Positions 27,499-39,307 of a DNA stretch of 64,000 nt are shown piece after piece. The DNA comes from Mixophyes australis. Its lineage: Eukaryota > Chordata > Amphibia > Anura > Limnodynastidae. A program made the translations under genes and the position numbers. Location of the stretch: NCBI GenBank assembly GCA_036250195.1, contig JAVHZZ010000008.1:8050434-8114433 (forward strand), read 5' to 3'. Numbering within the stretch: the stretch's first letter is position 1; every line of letters begins with the position of its first letter. The notes beneath the pieces were generated by a model that worked only from the letters and a program-made list of their open reading frames with translations, did no database searches and was not told where the DNA came from.

Positions 27499-28670
27499 CG
27501 TTATATGCTGCACATTTACACTTTTATTATCTATCCGTGTGTATATAAATGCTGTTTGTGTATGTTCATGTTTCCTAATTTTAATTCTTCATTTTTCAAC
27601 TCTAAATTAATTTATTTGCACTCTTGGACCTACAGTGGAATCACCCCGTCATTTGGAACTGAGTTATATATAAAGTTACCATCATGGGTGAATATGATAA
27701 GAGAGAGGCATTAGTCACAGTAAAATAACCATTTTCAATACTATGGACGTAGACTGCAATCCTGTGCGACGCATTCGTACACAGATGGATCGCTAAAACC
27801 CGTCTAGCCATAGGCCTTATGGTTTCAACAGGAAGAGCTAGGCAACATGTATTTAATAATGATTTAGTAAGTGAGTGTCCAGCCGACCGGTTGCGCAAGA
27901 GTTGCGTCATTTCGGTGAACCATCCCCTGTAACTGATTCACACGCAAAGGACGCCATCCAGATATAAATATATGCTGTATAAAAGCTGTTACGTGATCTA
28001 TGGACTAAGTGTCTGCTGTCTCTAGGGATCGGGGTGTTATCCAATATATGAAGTGAGAGTGCTAACTCCCTTTGATTTTAAGTATTTGCCCCATGGAGCT
28101 ACCAAAAGCGCCTCCTGGGCGATGGAACATCCATCGTTAAAATACCCCATCAATTGCATTTTCAGCAGACCTGCTAGGATGTGAATCCAAGCAAATAAGA
28201 CAAAGGGGTTCCTGGAATGAAGGTAAGAATGTGACAAAAAGTGGCCTTTGAAGTATTTGTACTTCTGTTAAAATGTTAGTTTGTGTTTAGTAAAAAAAAA
28301 TAAAAAAATACTTGGGGCTACCGTGTATTTTAGAAAGGGGGCACTCCAAAAACAGTCTAATATATTGAGTATTTCATTCCCGAAGTCTCGCTTTTATGTT
28401 TCATTTCACATGCTGCATTGAATGTGGTATTGTTTCAGTGCATGCAAGCATATATAATCAGAATAAACAGTTAGTAAACGGATTGGGCCGTCAACCTTTG
28501 TGAGGAAGTCGCTGGTGTTCCATCTCTTGAATTTTAAAGCGGCGATCATTGTCAGCGCCCGGCCCAGGCTCCCTAAGCTGTGGTACAGCAGAAAAAAGAT
28601 GTCGCATTGCTTTGCGTTAAAAACTTGTGTTCCCATATTTATATAGGTGAAGGATCCAGTCGTTGATATA
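27499..28670. other. Intronic sequence, no recognised feature
   Basis: No gene. The part from about 28470 is GC-richer and may belong to a frog DNA repeat ending near 28722 (TTTACCCCC), but the left end is not clear. Confidence 0.4.
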
Positions 28671-28675
28671 TATGT

Positions 28676-28706
28676 GTGCGGGTTGTACGACTTGTACAAC
28701 CCGCAC
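28676..28706. repeat. Perfect 13-bp-stem hairpin
   Basis: GTGCGGGTTGTAC (28676-28688) pairs with GTACAACCCGCAC (28694-28706) around a 5-nt loop. It lies just before TTTACCCCC, which resembles a MITE terminus. Confidence 0.9.
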
Positions 28707-28897
28707 TATGATACATTTACCCCCTGGTGTTCGAAGCATGAATTAATGACATAGATATGCTTCCTATAGCTAGCAGTACACAGTAGATAAAGAACAACAA
28801 AATGGAGCTAAATAAGTAAATCTAAATGACACAGGGGTCACAAATTAGGAAACGGTTGCTTTAAATTCACCAACGTGGAATGACAAGAAAACTTTAT

Positions 28898-29070
28898 GGG
28901 GGCAATTCAATTTGGTTCTGTAGTAGCCCTTTGCCGTTATGTTTCTATGCAAATAAGGGAAAATTCCAGTAACGAATAACTCCGATGAGGTGAGATTATT
29001 CCCGACACATCACACGAAAACATAACTCGCAAGACTGCTGCGGAACCTCGCGGTTAATTGTATCATCCCC
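28898..29070. mobile_element. Probable MITE with CAATT-containing termini
   Basis: Left end GGGGGCAATTCAATTTGG; the right end, read in reverse, begins GGGGATGATACAATTAACCG. The termini are similar but not identical. No target duplication is evident. Confidence 0.5.
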
Positions 29071-30340
29071 AATCTGCCGGCCAAGACGAAAATGATGGTT
29101 CTTCTACTAATGTGAATTCCGTGTATGTATTAACTGATTGATGGTGATCTCTTCTCTTTTACTTTTTATTATGATTTATGATATCATTTATTATTATTAT
29201 TATTATTGTTGTTATTTTTGTTGGACTTTCCTCTATAAAGAAAACATTTTTGGCTTACTCACCGCGGCAGATCTTATTTTATGCAGGTGGGGACAATGAG
29301 ATAGATCCTGTGCGTTGACATTGCCAAATCTTTTTGTAAAAGGAAGTATTAAAACATGTAATGGTTTGACTCCCTCAGTCGTGGCAAAGATCCCGTCTGA
29401 AAGAAAGGTTTTAGAAGTTATCAAGAAATGGTTTTGTTCCCAGTGAACGGGGCTCCTTTGTCACCCTGAGAGGTGTCTGAGAACACAGGGTCATGTATGC
29501 AGGTAGAGGGGGCACACAGGAGGGCGGGATGTGTTTGGGCTTGCGCCCTGATCCAGACAAAAGACTTTCTTGGGGCAGTGATTGGAAAAGAATCTATTTG
29601 GGGTGAGTGTTCCAGGTGGAGAGAGGCTCAGCAGAACGTTGGTCTTGTCTGCAATCTCTGAAATCTGCTGCTGGTACGTTATAGCAAACTCCAGCCTGTC
29701 TCTTTTTATGTACCAACATTGTGCTTATTTTAAACAAGCGCCATGCCAGCTGTGGCCCGCATTTCTGCCAACGCGCCAATCTATCTGGAGCAAAATATAG
29801 AAATATGAAATCACGTGACTGCGATATGATAGATCCTGTTTTATTTTGCTCCGGACAGATGAAAAGCTACTTATTATGTTGTCCTAATCATCCCCAAAGT
29901 GGCCTCGGTACTTCCCCTGCATTTCCATGAGGCTGGTAAGTCCAGGAATAGCCCGGTCCTCCCAGCATCCTCTGATTAGTCATCGCTACTATGGAGAAAG
30001 ATATACATAACCCCATCGGAAGACAATTATGTGGAAAGACATTCTTGGTTGATTCATTAGCAAAACAGTTTTCTGTTTATTGCACAGTTTCAGCATTAAT
30101 TTCTGCAACACACAAAAAAAATAACAACTGTATACTTTACAAGATATAATTCTGCTCAAATTTCTGCTTTTTGGTTCTTGTGAGTTATCGTGCTTTTGGA
30201 AAACCCTACAGAGCATGAATCGTACACCCATCTACCGTCACACTGTACATAATGCAATATTTAAAGAGCCGATCAACTTAAAATACAAGTTGGACTATGT
30301 GAAAGAGCTACTGATAACTTTCACAAACATATGTAATAAT
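29071..30340. other. Intronic sequence, no recognised feature
   Basis: No repeat family or gene recognised. A TTA/TTG simple repeat lies near 29188-29215. Confidence 0.5.
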
Positions 30341-30345
30341 TTCTC

Positions 30346-30800
30346 AATTATTATTATTATTATTATTATTAATATTTTTATTATTATCGTAGATTTGTAA
30401 GGCACCACAGTGCTCCGCAGCGCTGTACAGTAGGGAAAGCAGGCCATACAAAAAACAGGGACATATAAGTCAGACAAAATAAATGCAGACATGTAAACAA
30501 AGAGTATGGAGGACCCTGCTCATTAGAGAGCTCACATTCTAAGTGGAAGAGGGCACAGCTGAAACAAGAGGAGCGAGTGTGGCTCAGAGTGGAGATTGGG
30601 ACAGTTGTGAGGGTGTGAATAGTGTTATCGGGGGGGTAAGGTCACCTCTTAATAAGAGATGAGTTTTGAAAGGATGTCTAAAGATTTGAAGGTTGTGGGA
30701 AAGTCTAAATGAGCGTGGTAGGGAATTCCATAAGTGGGGAGCAGCACGGGGGGAAGTCTTGTAGGTGGGAGTGAGAGGTGAACATATATCTCTATGGAAG
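30346..30800 (-). mobile_element. Dispersed repeat sharing the SINE 3' tail (possible partner LINE)
   Basis: The left part, (TTA)n then TTTGTAAGGCACCACAGTG and CTCCGCAGCGCTGTACAG, resembles the 3' tail of the SINEs in antisense. The rest (AAGAGATGAGTTTTGAAAGG, GGGAATTCCATAAGTGGGG) is unrelated to the SINE. A SINE and its mobilising LINE commonly share a tail, so this may be a LINE 3' end; no reverse transcriptase sequence is present to confirm that. Confidence 0.55.
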
Positions 30801-31000
30801 GTATTTGGGATATAGTAGTGTGGGGGGAAGATATGTTCCTATGCACAGAAGACTTCCTACTAGTAATCCTATAGAGAGACGCTACAGCTGGTTTGCAGAA
30901 AATGATTGATAACAGAGAACGATAATTCTAATGCAGCCGCACTGTAATTGTAATTATAGTGTCACACACCTGTCAACGTATAAGAATATTTTCATATATA

Positions 31001-32518
31001 CAGTCATGGCCAAAAGTTTTGAGAATGACACAAGTATTGGTTTTCACAGTTTGTTGCTTCAGTGTTTTTAGACCTTTTTGTCAGATGTTACTATGGTATA
31101 CTGTAAAATTACAAGCATTTCATAAGTGTCAAAGGCTTTTATTGACAACTACATTAAGTTTATGCAAAGAGTCAATATTTGCAGTGTTGACCCTTCTTTT
31201 TGAAAACCTCTGCAATGTGCCCTGGCAGCTGTCAATCAACTTCTGGGCCACGTACTGACTGATGGTCGCCCATTCTTGCCCAATCAATGCTTGGAGTTTG
31301 TCAGAATTTGTGGGTCTTTGTTTGTCCACCCGCCTCTTGAGAATTGACCACAAGTTCTCAATGGGATTGGGGTCTGGGGAGTTTCCTGGCCATGGACCAA
31401 AATTTCGATGTTTTGATCCCAGAGCCACTTAGCTATTGCTTTTGCCTTATGAAAAGGTGCTCCATCATGCTGGAAGAGGCATTGTTCATCACCAAACTGT
31501 TCTTGAATAGTTGTGAGAAGTTGCTCTTGGAGGATGTTTTGGTACCATTCTTTATCCATGGCTGTGTTCTTAGGCAAAATTGTGAGTGAGCCCACTCCCT
31601 TGGCTGAGAAGCAACCCCACACATGGTCTCAGGATGCTTTACTGTTGGCATGACACAGACTGATGGTAGCACTCACCTTTCCTTCTCCGGACAAGCGTTT
31701 TTTCCAGATGCCCCAGACAATATGAAAGTGGATTCATCAGAGAAAATGACTTTACCCCAGTCCTCAGCAGCCCAATCCCTGTACCTTTTGCAGAATATCA
31801 ATCTGTTCCTGATGTTTTACCTGGAGAGAAGTGGCTTCTTTGCAGGCCTTCTTGACACCAGGCCATCCTCCAAAGGTCTTCACCTCTCTGTGTGTGCAGA
31901 TGCACTCACACCTGCCTGCTGCCATTCCTGAGCAAGCTCTGCACTGGTGGTGCCCCGATCCCGCAGCTGAATCAACTTTAAGAGACGGCACTGGCATTCG
32001 CTGGATATTCTTGTGCCCCCTGAAACCTTCTTCACAAATATTGAACCTCTCTCCTTGAAGTTCCTTATGATCCGATAAATGGATGATTTAGGTGCAATCT
32101 TACTAGCATCAATATCCTTGCCTGTGAAGCCCTTTTTGTGCAAAGCAATGATGACTGCACATGTTTCCTTGCAGATAACCATGTTTAACAGAGGAAGAAC
32201 AACGATTTCAAGCACCACCCTCCTTTTAAAGCTTTCAGTCTGTTATTGTAGCTCAATCAGCATGACAGAGTGATCTCCAGCCTTGTCCTCATTAACACTC
32301 TTCCTGTGTTAAAGAGAGGATCACTTACCTGATGTTAGCTGGTCCTTTTGTGGCAGGGCTGAAATGCAGTGGAAATTCAATTTTTGGGATAAAGTTCATT
32401 GTCATGGCAAAGAGGGACTTTGATATTAATTGCATTCATTTGCCATCATAAAAACGGAGGCAGCAGACTTTGTGATAAATAATATTTGTGTCATTCTCAA
32501 AACTTTCGGCCATGACTG
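31001..32518 (-). mobile_element. Tc1/mariner transposon, near full length
   Basis: The 1518-bp element starts CAGTCATGGCCAAAAGTTTT and ends with its inverted counterpart, with about 36-bp terminal repeats differing at only a few positions. It lies at a TA on each side (30999-31000, 32519-32520), the Tc1 target duplication. It encodes a broken transposase on the minus strand. Very similar termini occur in fish and frog genomes (from memory). Confidence 0.95.
31129..32218 (-). pseudogene. Tc1-type transposase, frameshifted
   Basis: Minus-strand frames in order: an N-terminal helix-turn-helix region (32218-31880), then the catalytic core. The DDE-type residues are all recognisable: Asp in SDES (31736-31738), Asp in QHDGAP (31464-31466) and Glu in PIENLW (31357-31359). 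The last two are about 35 codons apart, as in the DD34E Tc1 family. At least two frameshifts, near 31625 and 31400, put these parts in different frames, so no functional enzyme is made from this copy. Confidence 0.93.
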
Positions 32519-33654
32519 TATATGTAAGTGTCAATAAAAGCTCTTTTATATAATGTGTTTTGTATTTTTGGTTTAGCGTAACCATAATTTTGATTTGTCC
32601 TTTGGTACCCCTGCAAAAAATGACATGTACCCCAACATATTCATGGCTTAATCCCTTTGCTGCTGAGGCTTTTCTCACCCCTGTGCTGAGCATGCAAAAA
32701 TAAACAGGCAGGTGATATCCCTCTTTCAAACAAAACTGCCCCCAGCTTTCTAAGTGCAGGAAAATGGGCGGTAAAGGCTCTAAAATAGCCTCCCCCAATC
32801 CCTGGCATTTCCATTTGACTGTAGTAGACTGTGCTTGTGAACGCGCAGTCTGTGACGCAGGCAGTGGATTGGGACACACGTTTACAATGGATGAACAATT
32901 CCATTCTTCTGGCAGTATCGCTTCCCACCGTGATCTGTGGGTACACCTAACCCCTTAAATGCAGAAGCTGAGTGGGAATCGATCTTAGCACTTTCGGGGT
33001 ACATGTAGATGACGAATCCCACTCATCCTAAGCACTCCAGGGGTTAATTATGCTGCAGTGTATTCCTCTAATTATTGCAATGATAAAATGTTACCCCCCT
33101 CCCCAAATGGCCCCCACAAAAATGGCCCATAAACTGATTTTGGGCATGAGCATATTATTCCAGCCAATGATGAATATCAAACGTCGCCTTCGGGAGGTTC
33201 GAGCCATGTAACTTTTCATGTTTGTTTTAAAATATGAGACGTTTAATTGCTTTGTAGATTCAGTCCTGAAATTTGAACTTCTAATGTGCCCCCAACAAAA
33301 AAATGTATTGAATCCGATCTTTTGTTTGCAGCCCGCGGGAGAAATTTCAACGGCTCCTCTACTCAGGAGGGAGTTGTAAACCCCGTTCTGTAAATTCACA
33401 GGGCGAGGATGGCTGAGAGCCGGGCAAGGGGAAAAAAATAAATATCTTAATTTAGTAGAATAAAAGGATATCAAGCTGTGTGTGTGTACTCCACAAGGAA
33501 AAGTTAGCTCAGGAATTAAAGGCTCTGGTTTCATCTTCCTAAATCCGGATCTGCGTGCGTACAATAACGCAGTCTATACACTTAACCCCTTCACTGCTGC
33601 CCAAAACCTTTTCTGGCCAATAACTGGGCTATATGCTTAGAGGAGATGCAATAT
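32519..33654. other. Intronic sequence after the Tc1 element
   Basis: No gene. Stretches such as 32640-33050 look like an old frog repeat (GC-richer, with repeated AACCCCTT motifs), but I cannot define its ends. The 157-codon frame at 33091-33564 has no domain. Confidence 0.4.
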
Positions 33655-33657
33655 TTA

Positions 33658-33832
33658 GGGCTAGATTTACTAAGCTGCGGGTTTAAAAAAGTGGGGATGT
33701 TGCCTATAGCAACCAATCAGATTCTAGCTGTCATTTATTTAGTACCTTCTACAAAATGACAGCTAGAATCTGATTGGTTGCTATAGGCAACATCCCCACT
33801 TTTTCAAACCCGCAGCTTAGTAAATCTGGCCC
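33658..33832. mobile_element. Palindromic PIF/Harbinger-type MITE, copy 2 (TTA duplication)
   Basis: A 175-bp palindrome beginning GGGCTAGATTTACTAAGC and ending GCTTAGTAAATCTGGCCC. It is flanked on both sides by TTA (33655-33657 and 33833-33835), the PIF/Harbinger signature. It is homologous to the copies at 20169 and 41689 but has slightly different tips. Confidence 0.9.
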
Positions 33833-33835
33833 TTA

Positions 33836-35918
33836 GTGTTATAGTTTTTACAACGCCATCTTTACTAAATAAACAGCTCCAACCACCATGCAAGCTGTCT
33901 TGGTCCCAGGTCACAGCGTACTGGCAGTAGTGCCTGGAGAACTTTGTAAAGACCGTGGTATTGATCTGGTAGCATTGGGTACACGGCTATCTAGTTAGGT
34001 TTTACTGTTACAGCGAGATAATACACACCCACGTTCACAGTTCTACAGACAATGTTTCCTGGGAAGTACAACATTCCGGGGACTGTATATTCTCAAAAGA
34101 AGGATCCACTGACATTCACCTTGGGGTGGGGAGGATGAGGGGTCGTGTCATTGTGTATGTATGAAGGGTTGTGAAAGATGCACAGTGTAAGTGGGCTGGC
34201 ATCACACTCTTGTGGTAATGATTACACGCTTTTCTACTAAAAAGTTAAGATAAAACTGCAGCCTTGAACCTCTCTGATCTAATGCTAGATTACAGAATTT
34301 TCCAGTTTCTGTATTAGAGAGTTTTTTAAATGCTATTACTGAATAAGAGAATTCGGAATAGCGAAATGTCGAGGGGTGGACAAAATATACAGTTCTGGAG
34401 CCAACCAGTGTCTCCAGGATCTTTTTAAAGAGCCAGACAAGATGTGCACCCATTATCATCAATAGAAATTACCCTCAAAAGTTTGGCTCAAGCAATTGGC
34501 TCTTTGGTTCCTGTTATTTGACCAGCCCTGGGATAGGGCAGTGGTTAAATGTGCTCTCTCCGTAATTTGTGGCTTCTTCGGATTCCCATTTCCAACTCTT
34601 TTAAAGATTTTGACAACTCACTTTGTCCTCCTACATCCTGGGCCCCTAGAAATAGATTGCTAGCTCAGATAGTAACAGAAATTGTGACCAAAACATTCTG
34701 TCTGCAGCGTTGCACAAATTGTATTCACCACATAGGAAATCATTTATTAGTTATAGATTAGCGTTTGTGCTACACAATATAGTTCGCACAAAGTAAGCAG
34801 CTTGCTAAAATAGCGCTGCGTTGCAGAGGGCCATGTCAGAGAGGTCCGACCAGTGCGGGGCGGGGTATTTTCTGACATCTATATGTAAAAGTTGTCTGTA
34901 GCAAATTGTCTCTTCCATGGGGCTGAACATGTCCTGGTTTTATTCACCTGAGAGGTCACGATGGGGCAGCTCCTAAAGTGTTGCACGAATACGCAAACAA
35001 GCGCCTCATTCGTTGTACAATAGTGCAAAGCGTAGAACTGAATCTGTGCATTGACGCCATGTTATTCGCTTTAGGTTAATGCTCATTCTTGGTATTTTAC
35101 GTATCGGACGCACCCTTTAAAGTGCTGCAAGGGTTAAACGAGCCAATCTCTGTCCTTGCAGAGCTGGCTGAGCGCGCGATGATATAAAGCAAGCTATTTT
35201 TTTGGAGACAGAGTCCTGGGAAAGCTCTCTTACTGTTCGAGGAGTAACTGTATCTCTTACTTGGCGTCTCTCCAAGCAGATGTAGAGTCTTGGAATGCTC
35301 CCAGCCAACTTGTACGGCTGATATCTCCCTCTCTCTGATAGAAACCTTTCTCCACATTGTGCTGTCTGACTAGCGCATTGTCATTGACAAACTGATATCG
35401 CCGCAGATTACCCCGTCATATACTCATTGTACGGAAAAAGAGGCGCCATGGCAGGGAAGTCAGGTCAAGTGGTCGCATGTAACACCCGAATTTCATGGGC
35501 CGAGAATAACACGTTCTATGTTCCTAGCGAGGCATGTTCTACATTAAATGTTCTAGTTAGACATCACCCTGTGGAACACTTGCGCAATGAGTGACGAGCG
35601 GGTGAGTCCTTTATAGGGAATATATAGTATCCGTTGAAGACAGTAGGTTTAATCGTCTTTGACAGAGTGCACCTAAGAAAATCACTTTGTAATAAACTGG
35701 AAAACGAATAGACGTCTGCCATCTCGCCAGATCTCGTACGAGCAATGCGGGTCTAGATGGAGGCATGCAAATAGACCACCTGTCATTAGGATTTTCGTGC
35801 AATGAGCTTCTGAGGTTAACAATTCTTGTGGTTTATTCTGTAAACACAGTTGCAGATTGTCATTGATTATACACAGGTATTATCTCAAGTTTATATATAA
35901 TGAAGTTTTTATTGCACA
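33836..35918. other. Intronic sequence, no recognised feature
   Basis: Apparently single-copy. Nested minus-strand frames near 35097-35357 have no domain. Confidence 0.5.
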
Positions 35919-35920
35919 AA

Positions 35921-36274
35921 TCATTATCATCATCATCATCATAATCACCAGTTATTTATATAGCGCCACTGATTCCGCAGCGCTGTACAGAGAACTCACT
36001 CACATCAGTCCCTGCCCCATTGAAGCTTATAGTCTAAATTCCCTAACACACACACACACACACACACACAGACTAGGGTCAAATTTGATAGCAGCCAATT
36101 AACCTACCAGCATGTTTTTGGAGTGTGGGAGGAAACCGGAGCACTCGGAGGAAACCCACGAAAACACGGGGAGAACATACAAACTCCACACAGATAAGGC
36201 TGTGGTCGGGAATTGAACTCATGTCCCCAGCGCTGTGAGGCAGAAGTGCTAACCACTGAGCCACCGTGCTGCCC
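35921..36274 (-). mobile_element. Full-length SINE, antisense
   Basis: Read on the minus strand: tRNA head with GGTGGCTCAGTGGTTAGCAC, V-SINE-like core, (TG)n tract, GGCGCTATATAAATAACTGG and a (GAT)n tail. All parts are present. Confidence 0.92.
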
Positions 36275-36765
36275 TCAAAGCTTTAATGAGGAAAATCATC
36301 ATCCTTAATAATATAACCCATTGGACCCTCGATTTATATATAAGGATGGGAGCGATGTGCATAGTACTGTATCCTTATTAACAAGGCTGGTGGGGGATTT
36401 AGGTTGGGGGGTGGCAGTGACCCTGATTATGACTTGCTATCTCCTACTCAAAGAAACATACACCTCTCACCTAATATTAGATGCATTTAACACTATTTAG
36501 TAACCTACAAATAAATATTAAGTTATAGTGTTTAAAAAGCATCTACAATTAGGGCTAAAATTAATTTAAACCAATCAAAATCCCTAAATCAGCTTCAGGG
36601 CCTAGACGACCCCCTTCCCTGACCATTAAGTTGCATTTACCATACCACAGGTTCTAAATATCCACTTCGACCACAGCTCTACATTATGATTCTATCAGCA
36701 TTGCCAGATTACCCCGAGACATAATCAGTGTATCATACTCGATCAGAGTCAGGGCTTAACAGCCT
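36275..36765. other. Intronic spacer between two SINEs
   Basis: No repeat or gene recognised. Confidence 0.5.
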
Positions 36766-37091
36766 ATCATCATCATCATTTATTTATATAGCGCCACTAA
36801 TTCCGCAGCGCTGTACAGAGAACTCACACCAGTCCCTGCCCCATTGGAGCTTACAGTCTAAATTCCCTAACACACACACACACACACACACAGACAGAGA
36901 GGGAGAGACTAGGGTCAATTTAATAGCAGCCAATTAACCTACTAGTATGTTTTTATGGATTGTGGGAGGAAACCCACGCAAACAAGGGGAGAACATACAA
37001 ACTCCAGACAGATAAAGCCATGGTCGGGAATTGAACTCATGACCCCAGCGCTGTGAGGCAGAAGTGCTAACCACTGAGCCACCGTGCTGCT
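36766..37091 (-). mobile_element. Full-length SINE, antisense
   Basis: Same family and orientation as the copy at 35921. The core has lost about 16 bp at the GGAAACCGGAGCAC segment. It ends with a (GAT)n tail on the minus strand. Confidence 0.92.
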
Positions 37092-38615
37092 CATCCTAGT
37101 AATTAAAATCTCACGGTGGGGTAGTATTATCATGATAGGGATTACTGCCCCCGATCAGCCAGTGTAACATCCTGATGAAATCTCCAGGTGAGAATTTCTC
37201 ACCTTTGCAGGTCAGTCTCATGAACCTAACACACATGAAACACAGATGCTACATGGGTACAAAGGGTTATTATGCATGTAGTCACAGCTGGCGGCTTACA
37301 ACATTGACACGTTGCCATATCTGTTCTACATATAACTGATCTGCATTTGCTAACCTGATAACCCTAGGCCCCGGTGATCCCATTTAATATCTTTTACAGA
37401 TTCCTCTTGGCTGGGAATTGTCAAATCCAAGACAGACTTGCAGATCATTCTAATTCTATATTAAACGTCTACCAGCGTTCTGCAAAAGCGTGCAATCGGT
37501 TTTGTGTATTTAACTTGGGAAAATAAATCCTTTAGAAATAACAATGAACCCCCCCCCCCCCCCAATGCTCCCCCCCCCTATGTTTATATTACGACCGCCC
37601 ATCAGTCCATCAGTCTTTGTATCTCACCAAATGCAAGTTGCAATTTACATGCATCCTTCCCCTCGCAGTTCCTTTTCCGTACATTAGTAGCGGACCTGGC
37701 ATGTTCTGTGTTTACTTACCACCGAGCTGCCCCAGTGGTAAGATCTGCATTTTAATAACTTCCCCCTCTAAGAGTTCAAAGGTCGCAGTGTCTTAGACAA
37801 TAGAAGCCTTTTGTGTTTTTTTTATGTCCCGTCCCCCCCCCCCCCATCCTTATTTTGGCAAGAGCAGCAAAACCGCCGGCGTTAATTTCCTGTAGACCTT
37901 TCATTCCGCAGCGCAGCGAGACCCAGGGAACTACTGCACAGAGGGTTATTTTTTTTTTTTCTCCCCAGCCACGATTTGCTTTAAAAGTAATAAAAAACAA
38001 AACAAAAAAAAAACCTTGTGTCCCAGGCAGGATATCCCTGTATATGTTTCAGGTTCCTGTCCATAAAATTGTCCTTAAAGCATAGTTCAAATGTTCAGGC
38101 TCTGGTTTTGTGTGCGCTCACCTCCTGCATTCTACATGTAGCCACATTTTATTATGTGGTTTGATTGGCCAACCCAACTTCAAGATGAATTTGACGATTA
38201 TCGTGGAAGAAGGAAAAAATAAAAAGCGACTGGGAAAGCTTTGCATAGTTGATGGTATTAGCAGGAAGGGGGGGCCAGGGGCACTTGTATTGTTTTAACT
38301 CCTTTGATGCTGGCCAGCAGGTGAACAAGGAACCGTTAAAAAACGCGAAAGTGACAGGGAGGCTGAGTCTGGGATTAAGCTGCTGGTTTTGGCTAGAGAA
38401 CATTTAGAGGCCAGGGAAGGACCGTTATGGTTGGCGGAGCGGGCCCTTCTATCCAATTAACATCTGACCCTGATTTGCACCATGAATCTCTTAATTCAAT
38501 CTCCTAGGTGTACAGTTTGGGTAGATGTATAGACTGTAGCTTAATGAACTCACTCATTATTTGTGCTGCAGTTTCAGTACTGCTTTCCTCACCAAACTTG
38601 AAAAATCTGCAGAGA
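37092..38615. other. Intronic sequence with homopolymer tracts
   Basis: Contains C runs near 37549-37563 and 37836-37847 and a short perfect palindrome (AGGTGAGAATTTCTCACCT near 37186). No gene recognised. Confidence 0.5.
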
Positions 38616-38616
38616 A

Positions 38617-38725
38617 AATGTAGTATTTAATAATATAGTTGTAGTATGGAGTAGTATATATGTAGTGTATAGCAGTGTAGATCTAGTGTAGAGTAGTATA
38701 TAGTAGTAATTTTGTAGTATAGATG
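38617..38725. repeat. Degenerate GTAGTATA-type tandem repeat
   Basis: Irregular copies of GTAGTATA and GTGTAGA motifs without a fixed period, next to the repeat at 38728. Confidence 0.75.
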
Positions 38726-38727
38726 TA

Positions 38728-39057
38728 GGGGCAAATTCATTAGTGAAAGTAAAGCCAAAAAAAAGAGTACCGGTAACTTTGCACCTTGGCAAAACCATGT
38801 TGCATTGGAGGGGGAGGTAAATTTAAAATGTGGGGACAGATTTATAGTTGGGGGTAGGACATGTCCTAGATCAACTTTAATTTCAGTCTAAAAATAAAGC
38901 TATCAAGTATTTGTGTGCTAGATAAAAAAAAACAGCCAGTATTTAACTTATGTGCAAAATAATAAACTAATTTGCACCCCTTGCATTGTAACATGGTTTG
39001 TCCAGGAGAAAACTTACTTTTTGTTGTTGACTTACTCTCCTTAATGACTCAGGCCCG
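38728..39057 (+). mobile_element. Dispersed frog-type DNA repeat
   Basis: Left end GGGGCAAATTCATTAGTG and right end CTTAATGACTCAGGCCC are loosely inverted. Internal segments such as ATGTTGCATTGGAGGGGGAG and AATTTGCACCCCTTGCATTG are characteristic of a repeat I recall from frog genomes. A related fragment lies at 15660 in the other orientation. No coding capacity. Confidence 0.65.
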
Positions 39058-39307
39058 TAGTCTCTAGTTGTGTAGATGTGTGCAACATTTGGGGTGAGAT
39101 TTAATTACTGGTAATGTGGCATGCAGACGGAATTATGGTAAGAATTTCCGCTTATTTTTCCTTGCACCTCTATTGGGTGTGAGGGGAAATGAGTGGAGAT
39201 TCCAGCCATAACATCAGCGTGAGGTTCTCCTTGGATGTTCCAAAGACACCTTGTGCCAAATTGTATCTCCCCCTTTATGACACATTTTGCACCAGTTCGT
39301 ACATGTA

